Origin: CAJQQY01 sp964352225
GTDB lineage: Bacteria > Bacteroidota > Bacteroidia > Chitinophagales > Saprospiraceae
Assembly (NCBI GenBank): GCA_964352225.1
Contig: CAYGRM010000193.1
Coordinates: 1-12,370, forward strand
Length of the DNA: 12,370 nucleotides
Direction: 5' to 3'
Numbering within the stretch: position 1 is the first letter of the stretch; every line of letters begins with the position of its first letter. Made by a program: the position numbers and the translations under genes. The notes below the pieces were generated by a model that made no database searches, was not told where the DNA came from, and saw nothing but the letters and a program-made list of their open reading frames with translations. Positions 1 to 6,116 of this stretch are shown in pieces.

Positions 1-6
1 CTATTT

Positions 7-40
7 AGAACTTCCAGATTTTTAAAAATCTGGAAGTTCT
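7..40 (+). terminator. Perfect 17-bp palindrome with T-rich tail, terminator-like
   Basis: Bases 7-23 and 24-40 are exact reverse complements with no separate loop (core CTTCCAGATTTTT / AAAAATCTGGAAG). The right arm runs into TTTTCATTTTT, so on the plus strand it looks like an intrinsic terminator for a gene lying to the left of the window. On the minus strand no T run follows. A dispersed palindromic repeat is the alternative. Confidence 0.5.
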
Positions 41-59
41 TTTCATTTTTACAAAAAAA

Positions 60-91
60 AATGACCGAACAACTCACGTTATTCGGTCATT
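60..91 (-). terminator. Hairpin terminator of the minus-strand TPR gene
   Basis: ATGACCGAA (61-69) pairs with TTCGGTCAT (82-90), and the outer bases 60 and 91 also pair. After one C/A mismatch, AAC (71-73) pairs with GTT (78-80), leaving a TCAC loop. Read on the minus strand the stem is followed by eight T residues (complement of the A run at 53-60), as expected for an intrinsic terminator. It lies about 65 bases beyond the stop of the minus-strand gene at 157-915. The TTAATTTT on the plus-strand side could give weak bidirectional function. Confidence 0.65.
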
Positions 92-156
92 AATTTTGTA
101 AAGCATAAAACGAAAATCAAATGTAACCTCAAATAAATGAGGATTCTGTGAACAGT

Positions 157-915
157 CTAAATTTTATTCAGTAAGGCAGTAGCTTCTGCTTTTTTCCAAC
201 TATCAGCATCTATCACTAATTGGAGTAAAGCCATCGCTTCTTTTATTTTTCCTTGCTTCAAATATGCTAAAGCCATGAACCAGTTTGCCTTTGGGGCAAA
301 AAGAGCCGATGAATTTAGTTCTTTACTTTTAGCAAGATGACTAATTGCTTTGTCATAATTTGGAACATCTTCATAGAGATAACTCAATCCTAAGTAAAAA
401 TGCTTCTCATCTAATTTCTCAGAATTTCTTTCCATTGAGCTCTCGATCGCAGCAACCGCAACTGAAAATTGTCCATCACGGTATGCACTAATTGCATTTT
501 TCCAGTTTGAATCAACATCTAGATCATTCACATTCATGAATGCTTTTGGTGCAACATAAACCTCCATCAATTGCTCATCAGCCAATGCTCCAGCATCTGG
601 GCTTGAGAAGGTCAACCAAGCCAAGGACAATCCTAATCCTAAAATAAAAACGGCTGCAATATTTCGAATCCAATTGATGGATCTTCGAGGAGCCAATTGT
701 CGAATAGGTGTTTCTTTCGCAAGATTTCCTTGTTCTTTCAATAAGCCTTGCCAACGCATTTTTTGCTTAACATTAAAATCGGCATTGATAGTTACCGCAA
801 CTTGAACTTCCTCTGCAAAGTCTGCATCAGATTGTTGGAGTTGTTCGAATTCTAGGCGCTCTTTTGCGCTTAACTCCTCATTCAAATATTTTTCGATTAA
901 ATCTAAATTTTTCAT
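157..915 (-). CDS. Membrane-anchored TPR protein with anti-sigma-like N-terminus
   Basis: 252 residues. Residues 1-40 (IEKYLNEELSAKERLEFEQL and an acidic stretch) resemble the short cytoplasmic N-terminal helix of Bacteroidota anti-sigma or FecR-type regulators. A basic segment (PRRSINWIR, 76-84) precedes one transmembrane helix at about 85-104. The rest, predicted periplasmic, holds about three TPR-like helix pairs (about 136-165, 171-200 and 208-240; for example KHFYLGLSYLYE and NWFMALAYLKQGK). The likely topology is N-in/C-out. In this phylum such proteins often follow an ECF sigma-factor gene, but none lies directly upstream here: the neighbour is divergent and encodes a RidA-family protein. 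The start is supported by a TAnnTTTG box just before the ATG, and a hairpin terminator follows the gene. A role as anti-sigma factor or as scaffold is inference; the TM plus TPR architecture is clear. Confidence 0.75.
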   Translation of the reverse strand: MKNLDLIEKYLNEELSAKERLEFEQLQQSDADFAEEVQVAVTINADFNVKQKMRWQGLLKEQGNLAKETPIRQLAPRRSINWIRNIAAVFILGLGLSLAWLTFSSPDAGALADEQLMEVYVAPKAFMNVNDLDVDSNWKNAISAYRDGQFSVAVAAIESSMERNSEKLDEKHFYLGLSYLYEDVPNYDKAISHLAKSKELNSSALFAPKANWFMALAYLKQGKIKEAMALLQLVIDADSWKKAEATALLNKI

Positions 916-919
916 AGTG

Positions 920-927
920 CAAATGTA
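920..927 (-). promoter_or_regulatory. Candidate -7 box of the TPR gene
   Basis: Read on the minus strand, TACATTTG matches the Bacteroidota -7 consensus TAnnTTTG exactly. Only four bases (CACT) separate it from the ATG, so the transcript would be leaderless or nearly so. A good TTG -33 element is not obvious; TTAG at 947-950 lies at about the right distance. Confidence 0.4.
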
Positions 928-1204
928 ATATTTCCTCTCGATAGAGCTAAATTTAAAAATTAGTTTAAGTTAGTTTTTAAGACCTCTTTTTTAGAATTTC
1001 TTAATTTGGAAGAAAACATTATAATTTACTGTAAAAATTTAGGGGTAGTTGTTTTATAATATTTCTGATTTCCAACTATTTAATCTTTATTAAAAAAAAG
1101 GTGAACCTAATTTAAGAGTTTTTTATTCCTAAAAACTAAGCCTTTATTCCTCTTTATTTTTTAAAATCTTTTATTTCAAATAAAAACAAAATATAATTTT
1201 TATT

Positions 1205-1771
1205 ATGCGAAAATTCACCATATTTCTAAGCATTTTTATATTCTTTGCCTGCAATACTTCTAACTCTTCTAATTCAAATAAGGTTCAAGAGAAAGACATT
1301 TTACCACAAGTAGATATTGAAGCGAACCTTAAATCTCTCCATATTTCACTCCCTACTTTAAATAAACCATTGGCTAATTATGTGCATACTGTGCGAACAG
1401 GTAATTTAGTTTATACCGCTGGAAAAGGTTCTGCCAATCCTGATGGAACTTTATACACCGGTAAATTAGGCGATGATTTGACGATTGAACAAGGACAAGA
1501 AGCAGCTCGATTAGCGGGTATTCGATTGTTGGCAGCTTTGCAAGCGGAGTTAGGCGACTTGAAAAAAGTAAAACGAATCGTCAAAGTTTTGGGTATGGTC
1601 AATGCCACACCTGATTTTACGGAACATTCGCAAGTCATCAATGGTTTTTCAGATTTGATGGTTGCAGTATTTGGTGAAAGAGGAAAACATGCCAGGTCAG
1701 CAGTTGGGATGAGTTCTTTACCAAAAAACTTGGCGGTGGAAATTGAGATGATCGTGGAGGTGGAAGATTAA
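1205..1771 (+). CDS. RidA/YjgF/UK114-family protein, predicted lipoprotein
   Basis: 188 residues. The N-terminus (MRKFTIFLSIFIFFAC) is a short signal peptide ending in a lipobox-like FFAC, so Cys16 is the likely lipidated residue; a Ser/Asn-rich linker follows (17-28). The RidA-fold domain covers about 42-188. It shows the signatures VYTAGKGS, YTGKLGDDLT, RIVKVLGMVNATPDFTEH and GKHARSAVGMSSLP. By position Arg164 matches the substrate-binding arginine of enamine/imine deaminases (E. coli RidA Arg105), and Glu179, 15 residues later, matches RidA Glu120. Canonical RidA hydrolyses reactive enamines from PLP enzymes in the cytosol; the KVLGMVN-type sequence belongs to a longer, less well studied subgroup. 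Export would be unusual and would imply a periplasmic substrate. The gene stands alone and diverges from the TPR gene. Family certain; activity and location inferred. Confidence 0.85.
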   Translation: MRKFTIFLSIFIFFACNTSNSSNSNKVQEKDILPQVDIEANLKSLHISLPTLNKPLANYVHTVRTGNLVYTAGKGSANPDGTLYTGKLGDDLTIEQGQEAARLAGIRLLAALQAELGDLKKVKRIVKVLGMVNATPDFTEHSQVINGFSDLMVAVFGERGKHARSAVGMSSLPKNLAVEIEMIVEVED

Positions 1772-1795
1772 GAGAATGGTTTAGCTAGACTTTAT

Positions 1796-1872
1796 TCACC
1801 ACAGATTACACGAATTTCCACAGATTCTTTTTTTCTTAATTAATCTCTGAAAATTCGTGTAATCTGTGGTGA
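1796..1872. repeat. Long imperfect palindrome, REP-like intergenic repeat
   Basis: The 22-base arm at 1796-1817 (starting TCACCACAGATTACACG) is exactly complementary to 1851-1872. After an unpaired segment, AGATT (1822-1826) pairs with AATCT (1842-1846). The structure fills most of the space between the RidA-family gene and the patatin gene. No T run follows on the plus strand, so it is not a textbook terminator. The CACAGATTACACGAATT core resembles, from memory, intergenic palindromes recurring in Bacteroidota genomes. No second copy is present in this window. Confidence 0.6.
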
Positions 1873-1971
1873 GAAAAAATTCCTCTGTATCTTTTTTCAA
1901 AGAAACCACACCAAGCCAAAAAGAGTTTTAGTTATCTTTACCTTTATACATTTTTTTACAAAAACAACAAA

Positions 1972-4206
1972 ATGAGAAAATCAATTACCCTTTTCCTTTT
2001 ATTCCTTTTCTCCATAACATTACATTCACAAGCTCCTGCCAAAGTCGAAAAACTAGGCTTAGTGCTGAGTGGTGGTGGCGCCAAGGGACTTGCGCACATT
2101 GGTGTCTTGAAAGTATTAGAAGAGGAAGGTATCGAACCTCAATTCATCACAGGAACGAGTATGGGAAGTATCATCGGTGGACTTTACGCTATTGGTTATA
2201 CTGCTGCGGATTTGGAAAAAGTAGCGCATGATGTTCCTTGGTTAGAATATTTTGATGATGAGATTTCGAGAAATGCACAACCAATCGAAGCTAAGGAAGA
2301 AAGCGAAAAATATCAATTTTCATTTCCAGTAGTTAATGGAAAAATTCAATTTCCAAAAGGCTTTATCCAAGGTTCTAAAATGTCAATGTTGCTTTCTCAA
2401 CTCACTTTGCCCGTTCATCAAATTGAAAATTTTGATGACTTCTTTATTCCTTTCAGATGTGTTGCAACTGATTTATTGACTGGTGAAGGTTATGTTTTTG
2501 ACAAAGGTTTTTTGCCTGATGCTATGTGTTCGAGTTCTTGCATTCCTACCGTTTTTGAGCCAAGAGTTATTGGAGACAAAACATTGATTGATGGAATGTT
2601 CGTTAGAAATTTACCTGTCGAAGATTGCCTCAAAATGGGCGCAACCAAAACGATTGCGATCGACGTAGGCGCACCTTTGTCCACCTTGGATGAATTAACC
2701 TCTTTCGTCGGAGTTCTAGGGCAGACTACTTCATTCGGTATGGTAAAATCAACCGAAGAACAACAAAAAAAGGCTGACGTACTCATTATGCCTGACCTTA
2801 AAAATATGGGTTCATTAGACTTTAGCAATGTGGATACTTTGATTGCCAGAGGTGAAAGAGCTGCTCGAAACATGCTTCCACAAATTAGAGCATTGAAAAA
2901 GGAATTGAATCTCAGAAATCAATCCCCAGCCAAACGAGCTCGTAATTTTTCAATTCCTACTGAATTAAATATTACCTCTATTGATTTTGAAGGCGGAGAA
3001 AATTCCGACATTCGTACCCTTCGCCGATTGATAAAAATTAAACCTCCTCAAGTACTTACTCAAAAAGAATTAACTGAAAAATTGACTGGGGTTTATGCGA
3101 GTGGATTTTTTACTTATGTTGATTATAGATTGCTTCCTGAGAAGGATGGCTACAAATTATTAGTGCGAACGAGGGAAAGTAGTACAGTACATTTAAGATT
3201 TGGTGGACATTATGATACCAATGTAAATGCAGCAATTTTAGTTAGTGCTTCTTTTCAAAATCTTTTATTAAAAGGTTCTCACCTTTCGGTGGACGTACGT
3301 ATTTCTGAAACACCTGGAATCTTTTTTGACTATTTGATTCATACTAATTCTCGCCCCAATGTTGGTCTACGGATAGATGGAAAATGGAATTTCTACCCAG
3401 GTGATTATTATGAAAATAATAACTTGGCAGATGGATTCACGATGCAACATGCCAAAGATCAAATCGGATTGTACTCTGGAATAAGTAATCATTCCTCGAT
3501 TTGGTTAGGTTGGGGAACAGAGATTTTTGTACAAAAAGAGGTTTTTTCTATCGACCAATTTGAAGCGGTTAATACCTCACAAAATTATTTATTTGCAAAA
3601 TACTCCAGAGATAAACTCAATCGAAAATACTTCTCCACCTCTGGTTATAAAATTGCTGCAAATGGAAAATATATTCTCGGAGGAAAATTAAGAAACCGAG
3701 TTGAAGAAGTAGAGGATCAATCTACTGCCGAAAATTATTATGCTCAATTTGAATACAAACACATTTTTCCATTAGGTAGAAGCGCATCCTTGCATTGGTT
3801 CAATCAAGCGGGTTTTTCCCAATTGAGACAAAGCAACTATATCAACCTTTTTTATTTAGGAAATTCTATAGCTACGCAAGATCGCTTTGTTGAATTTGTC
3901 GGATTTGACTACATGGATCAATTAGCCAATCAATATGCTTTCACAGGTATAAAATTACAATGGGAACCTTCCCTGGGATATTTTGTCTCTTTCCTCGCTA
4001 GCTATGGAGCATTCGAATTGGAACCATTTGACCTCGTGCAAGAAGGGCAAGTTTTTACCAAAGCGGGGCAGAATGAAAATATGGCTGGCATTGGAGTTGA
4101 ATTAGGAATGTTGGTTCGACAGTTTGGCCCACTCTCAATCACTACGGAGTATGATCTTTTCAATCATAAGTTAAATACGAATTTGAGATTAGGGTATCAG
4201 TTTTAG
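1972..4206 (+). CDS. Patatin-like phospholipase with POTRA and outer-membrane barrel
   Basis: 744 residues. A signal peptide covers about 1-20 (LFLLFLFSITLHSQA). The patatin domain (about 27-305) has the oxyanion motif SGGGAKG (33-39), the nucleophile motif GTSMG with Ser63, and the catalytic DG pair at Asp207 (LIDGMF), so the Ser-Asp dyad is intact. Residues 333-402 form one POTRA-like module (NITSIDFEGGENSDIRTLRR, then a VYASGFF segment). From about 405 to the end the alternating pattern suits a 16-strand BamA/TpsB-like barrel, ending in LRLGYQF with the terminal Phe expected of a BAM substrate. The build matches patatin-Omp85 fusions such as PlpD (type Vd secretion). In Bacteroidota these usually keep the whole chain and are thought to act on phospholipids at the outer membrane. 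It appears monocistronic; TATCTTTA at 1933-1940 is a weak -7 candidate. Confidence 0.93.
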   Translation: MRKSITLFLLFLFSITLHSQAPAKVEKLGLVLSGGGAKGLAHIGVLKVLEEEGIEPQFITGTSMGSIIGGLYAIGYTAADLEKVAHDVPWLEYFDDEISRNAQPIEAKEESEKYQFSFPVVNGKIQFPKGFIQGSKMSMLLSQLTLPVHQIENFDDFFIPFRCVATDLLTGEGYVFDKGFLPDAMCSSSCIPTVFEPRVIGDKTLIDGMFVRNLPVEDCLKMGATKTIAIDVGAPLSTLDELTSFVGVLGQTTSFGMVKSTEEQQKKADVLIMPDLKNMGSLDFSNVDTLIARGERAARNMLPQIRALKKELNLRNQSPAKRARNFSIPTELNITSIDFEGGENSDIRTLRRLIKIKPPQVLTQKELTEKLTGVYASGFFTYVDYRLLPEKDGYKLLVRTRESSTVHLRFGGHYDTNVNAAILVSASFQNLLLKGSHLSVDVRISETPGIFFDYLIHTNSRPNVGLRIDGKWNFYPGDYYENNNLADGFTMQHAKDQIGLYSGISNHSSIWLGWGTEIFVQKEVFSIDQFEAVNTSQNYLFAKYSRDKLNRKYFSTSGYKIAANGKYILGGKLRNRVEEVEDQSTAENYYAQFEYKHIFPLGRSASLHWFNQAGFSQLRQSNYINLFYLGNSIATQDRFVEFVGFDYMDQLANQYAFTGIKLQWEPSLGYFVSFLASYGAFELEPFDLVQEGQVFTKAGQNENMAGIGVELGMLVRQFGPLSITTEYDLFNHKLNTNLRLGYQF

Positions 4207-4246
4207 CCTAATCCAAAGAAAAAAATAACTAAAAGTTCAAAAACAT

Positions 4247-4277
4247 TTGCAAAAGAAAGGGAAAGTAGATAACTTTG
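4247..4277 (+). promoter_or_regulatory. Bacteroidota-type promoter of the membrane protein/regulator operon
   Basis: TTG at 4247-4249 (in ATTTGC) and TAACTTTG at 4270-4277 fit the phylum's -33/-7 consensus (TTG ... TAnnTTTG) with a 20-base spacer. The predicted start of transcription is 30-40 bases before the ATG at 4316. The -7 box is embedded in the dyad operator described separately. Confidence 0.6.
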
Positions 4278-4296
4278 AATTTCAAAGTACTTTTAA
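4270..4296. promoter_or_regulatory. Operator-like dyad, copy 1
   Basis: TAACTTTGAA, three variable bases (TTT), then CAAAGTACTTTTAA. It holds a dyad ACTTTG-N5-CAAAGT (4272-4288) and an overlapping palindrome AAAGTACTTT (4284-4293), so the half-site occurs three times. It overlaps the -7 box, so a bound protein would block RNA polymerase. A copy identical at 24 of 27 positions lies before the Coq4-like gene (5408-5434). The winged-helix protein encoded at 5013-5309 is the natural candidate ligand (inference). Confidence 0.6.
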
Positions 4297-4315
4297 CGAT
4301 TCAACAAATTGACAT

Positions 4316-4966
4316 ATGGTAATGGATAAAAGAAACGAACAACTCGAACACCTCAGCGAAATCAGATCATTGATGGAACGCTCCTCTCGATTTATTTCCC
4401 TGAGTGGATTGTCTGGAGTGGCAGCTGGTATTTTTGCATTGATTGGTGCAGCAGCAGTTTATGTTTATTTTGATATCTCACCATTTGATGAGCATTTAGT
4501 TTACTATGCAGATGTTGTGGCAGCAAAAGAAAAATGGGGAATGGATTACTTAACCTTTTTCTTTTTAGATGCGGCATTGGTTTTTATCTTTGCCGTCGCT
4601 GGAGGTATTTTTTTTACCACTCGAAAAGCAAAGCAAAAAGGTCAAAAAATTTGGGATAAATTAACTCAAAAATTATTGCTCAATCTATTGATTCCATTAG
4701 CTACTGGAGGTGTTTTTTGTTTAGCATTAATGAAGCATGGAGAATTTGGATTGGTGGCACCGGCTACTTTGGTTTTTTACGGATTAGCCTTAGTGAACGG
4801 AGGAAAATATACTTTGAGTGATATTCATTATTTAGGATTATCTGAAATAGCTTTAGGCTTAATTGCCTTATTTAATATCGGTTATGGTTTAGAATTTTGG
4901 GCCATCGGATTTGGAGTTTTACACATTATTTATGGTACAGTTATGTATTTTAAATATGAGAAATAA
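4316..4966 (+). CDS. Six-helix integral membrane protein of unknown function
   Basis: 216 residues, or 214 if the second Met (base 4322) is the true start; neither has a clear ribosome binding site. A charged cytoplasmic-looking helix (MDKRNEQLEHLSEIRSLMER) precedes predicted membrane segments at about 27-52, 78-101, 121-140, 146-162, 172-190 and 193-212. A loop of about 25 residues with acidic patches separates helices 1 and 2, and a basic stretch (TTRKAKQKGQK) follows helix 2. No catalytic motif or named domain is recognised. It is 46 bases upstream of a winged-helix regulator under one promoter. From memory, this pairing of a small membrane protein with an HTH_34-type regulator recurs in Bacteroidota. 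The regulator may control its level, or the membrane protein may signal to the regulator; both are inference. Confidence 0.75.
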   Translation: MVMDKRNEQLEHLSEIRSLMERSSRFISLSGLSGVAAGIFALIGAAAVYVYFDISPFDEHLVYYADVVAAKEKWGMDYLTFFFLDAALVFIFAVAGGIFFTTRKAKQKGQKIWDKLTQKLLLNLLIPLATGGVFCLALMKHGEFGLVAPATLVFYGLALVNGGKYTLSDIHYLGLSEIALGLIALFNIGYGLEFWAIGFGVLHIIYGTVMYFKYEK

Positions 4967-5012
4967 CAATATATTTTTCTCAAAAAACTCCTACAGAGCG
5001 TAAGAAAATATT

Positions 5013-5309
5013 ATGAAAGAAATCATTACCAAACTCAACAAAAAGTTTGACAATAAAACTCGACTAGGCATTATGTCTTTGTTGATGGTCAACGATTGGG
5101 TGGAATTCAAAACATTTAAAGAAATGTTGGGAGTAAGTGATGGTAATCTAGCAAGTCATATAAAAACCTTAGAAGCTGAAAAATATGTTCAAGTAAAAAA
5201 ACAATTTGTAGGAAAAAAACCACAAACTTCCTACGCCGTGACGAAAGCGGGTAAGAAAGCCTTCAACGATCACTTGGACGCCTTGGAAGCTTTATTGAAA
5301 AACCGTTGA
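5013..5309 (+). CDS. Small winged-helix transcriptional regulator (HTH_34/MarR-like)
   Basis: 98 residues, a single winged-helix domain with no ligand domain. Residues 8-26 (LNKKFDNKTRLGIMSLLM) form the first helix. The helix-turn-helix covers about 32-55, with recognition helix SDGNLASHIKTLE. The beta wing is at about 58-76 (YVQVKKQFVGKKPQTSYAVT), followed by TKAGKKAFNDHLDALEALL, a C-terminal helix suited to dimerisation. This matches the 'winged helix DNA-binding' family (PF13601) common in Bacteroidota, relatives of MarR/ArsR/PadR. It is the second gene of the operon beginning at 4316 and is followed by a strong hairpin terminator. Dimer binding to the ACTTTG-N5-CAAAGT dyads before its own operon and before the Coq4-like gene, probably as repressor, is an inference from site position. 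Confidence 0.88.
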   Translation: MKEIITKLNKKFDNKTRLGIMSLLMVNDWVEFKTFKEMLGVSDGNLASHIKTLEAEKYVQVKKQFVGKKPQTSYAVTKAGKKAFNDHLDALEALLKNR

Positions 5310-5310
5310 G

Positions 5311-5401
5311 AGATTAGTTAATCAGCATTTTCTTTTGAGTTATTTCTCTATCTATAAATTAACTCAAAAGAAAATAACACAATAACTAATCTATTTTTTT
5401 T
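5311..5401 (+). terminator. Very long hairpin terminator of the regulator operon
   Basis: AGATTAGTTA (5311-5320) pairs with TAACTAATCT (5383-5392), and ATTTTCTTTTGAGTTA (5327-5342) pairs with 5360-5375. The two perfect stems, 10 and 16 bp, are separated by a small internal loop. After the stem comes an uninterrupted T8 run (5394-5401). It begins directly after the regulator's stop codon and ends just before the next promoter, insulating the two units. Confidence 0.85.
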
Positions 5402-5407
5402 GTTTAT

Positions 5408-5434
5408 TAACTTTGAAAAACAAAGTACTTTTAA
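5408..5434. promoter_or_regulatory. Operator-like dyad, copy 2, with -7 box
   Basis: TAACTTTGAA, three variable bases (AAA), then CAAAGTACTTTTAA: 24 of 27 positions match copy 1 at 4270-4296, differing only at the dyad centre. ACTTTG (5410-5415) and CAAAGT (5421-5426) keep the same 5-base spacing. TAACTTTG (5408-5415) is a perfect TAnnTTTG box for the gene at 5463. I do not see a TTG at -33, because that position lies inside the preceding terminator. Confidence 0.6.
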
Positions 5435-5462
5435 AAAATGAACTGACAAAATATATTAAGCA

Positions 5463-5969
5463 ATGAAAACTGTATTAAGCTTTAGAGAAAAGTTACTACT
5501 CAACTTAGTGGAATGGACAAAACCATTATACGCTCGATTTTTTCAAAAATCAAAGATGCCATGGAAAGTTAATTTGGAAAAACTAAAAACATTTCCACCT
5601 GAAACTTTAGGTGGCGACTTGGCTCATTTTTTAGAAAAAGAAGGTTTCTCTTTAATGCCAAAATTTGAAAGTCACGATGTCTATCATGTTCTATTAAATT
5701 ACAAAACCACAGTAGTTGAGGAAGCTCGAATGCAGTTTTTTCTCCTAGGCAATCGAAAATATTCATTGTACATCATTGGAACTAATTTGATTTCACTCAT
5801 TTTCTACCCAGAACAAGTTCAATCTTTTATCAAAGAATTTCAAAAAGGCAGAAAAGCGATTTCGATTGCCAAATGGGATTTTGAATTTTTATTAAATGAG
5901 CCTACGAAGTCGCTGAGAAAAATGATTTTTCGACGACCTACCCAAAATATAAACCCTTTCATTTTTTGA
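5463..5969 (+). CDS. Coq4-like family protein
   Basis: 168 residues. HDVYH at 71-75 followed by Glu87 reproduces the HDxxH-x11-E metal-binding motif of Coq4, a protein of eukaryotic and proteobacterial ubiquinone biosynthesis. Flanking parts agree: a helical N-terminus, GGDLAHFLEKEGFSLMP before the motif, and a long hydrophobic helix after it (FFLLGNRKYSLYIIGTNLISLIF). It is shorter than mitochondrial Coq4, as expected without a targeting sequence. Bacteroidota normally use menaquinone, so a literal CoQ role is doubtful; a quinone- or prenyl-lipid-related function is inference. The gene has its own promoter carrying the same dyad as the regulator operon upstream. Its stop codon lies within a 13-bp hairpin. 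Family assignment rests on motif and overall pattern; function unknown. Confidence 0.75.
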   Translation: MKTVLSFREKLLLNLVEWTKPLYARFFQKSKMPWKVNLEKLKTFPPETLGGDLAHFLEKEGFSLMPKFESHDVYHVLLNYKTTVVEEARMQFFLLGNRKYSLYIIGTNLISLIFYPEQVQSFIKEFQKGRKAISIAKWDFEFLLNEPTKSLRKMIFRRPTQNINPFIF

Positions 5970-5989
5970 TTTTTTTAAAAAATGAAAGG
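5955..5989. terminator. Hairpin spanning the stop codon of the Coq4-like gene
   Basis: CCTTTCATTTTTT (5955-5967) is exactly complementary to AAAAAATGAAAGG (5977-5989), with a 9-base T-rich loop. The first base of the TGA stop is in the left arm. No T run follows on the plus strand, so its role as terminator is uncertain; it may instead protect the mRNA 3' end. Confidence 0.4.
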
Positions 5990-6022
5990 ACTAAAAATGT
6001 TGAACGTGCAGGAAATGTCGCT

Positions 6023-6042
6023 CTCTCCATAAAGTTGGAGAG
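6023..6042. repeat. Short GC-richer hairpin between Coq4-like and DUF1361 genes
   Basis: CTCTCCA (6023-6029) pairs with TGGAGAG (6036-6042) around a six-base loop. The surrounding 6005-6075 segment is clearly richer in G and C than its neighbourhood. The hairpin is followed by GCGGCGTTCTTTAACTTT, a poor T tract. It could be a weak terminator or a remnant of a dispersed repeat. Confidence 0.4.
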
Positions 6043-6053
6043 GCGGCGTTCTT

Positions 6054-6061
6054 TAACTTTG
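6054..6061 (+). promoter_or_regulatory. Candidate -7 box of the DUF1361 operon
   Basis: TAACTTTG fits TAnnTTTG exactly. A TTG at 6035-6037 gives a 16-base spacer, shorter than the 20 bases seen at 4247-4277. The box lies 55 bases before the ATG at 6117. Unlike the two boxes upstream it is followed by AATTGGCGC and lacks the CAAAGT half-site, so it does not belong to the dyad-controlled set. Confidence 0.4.
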
Positions 6062-6116
6062 AATTGGCGCTCCTCAAATAAACCTGAAAAATTAATCCAT
6101 CAAAAAATTAAAAAAC

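Noticed and set aside
1411..1641. 76-codon minus-strand ORF inside the RidA-family gene
   Set aside because: Antisense to the conserved RidA domain; composition is that of a shadow frame.
2490..2873. 127-codon minus-strand ORF inside the patatin gene
   Set aside because: Shadow of the patatin coding frame; no independent motif or promoter, and the plus-strand protein has its catalytic domain here.
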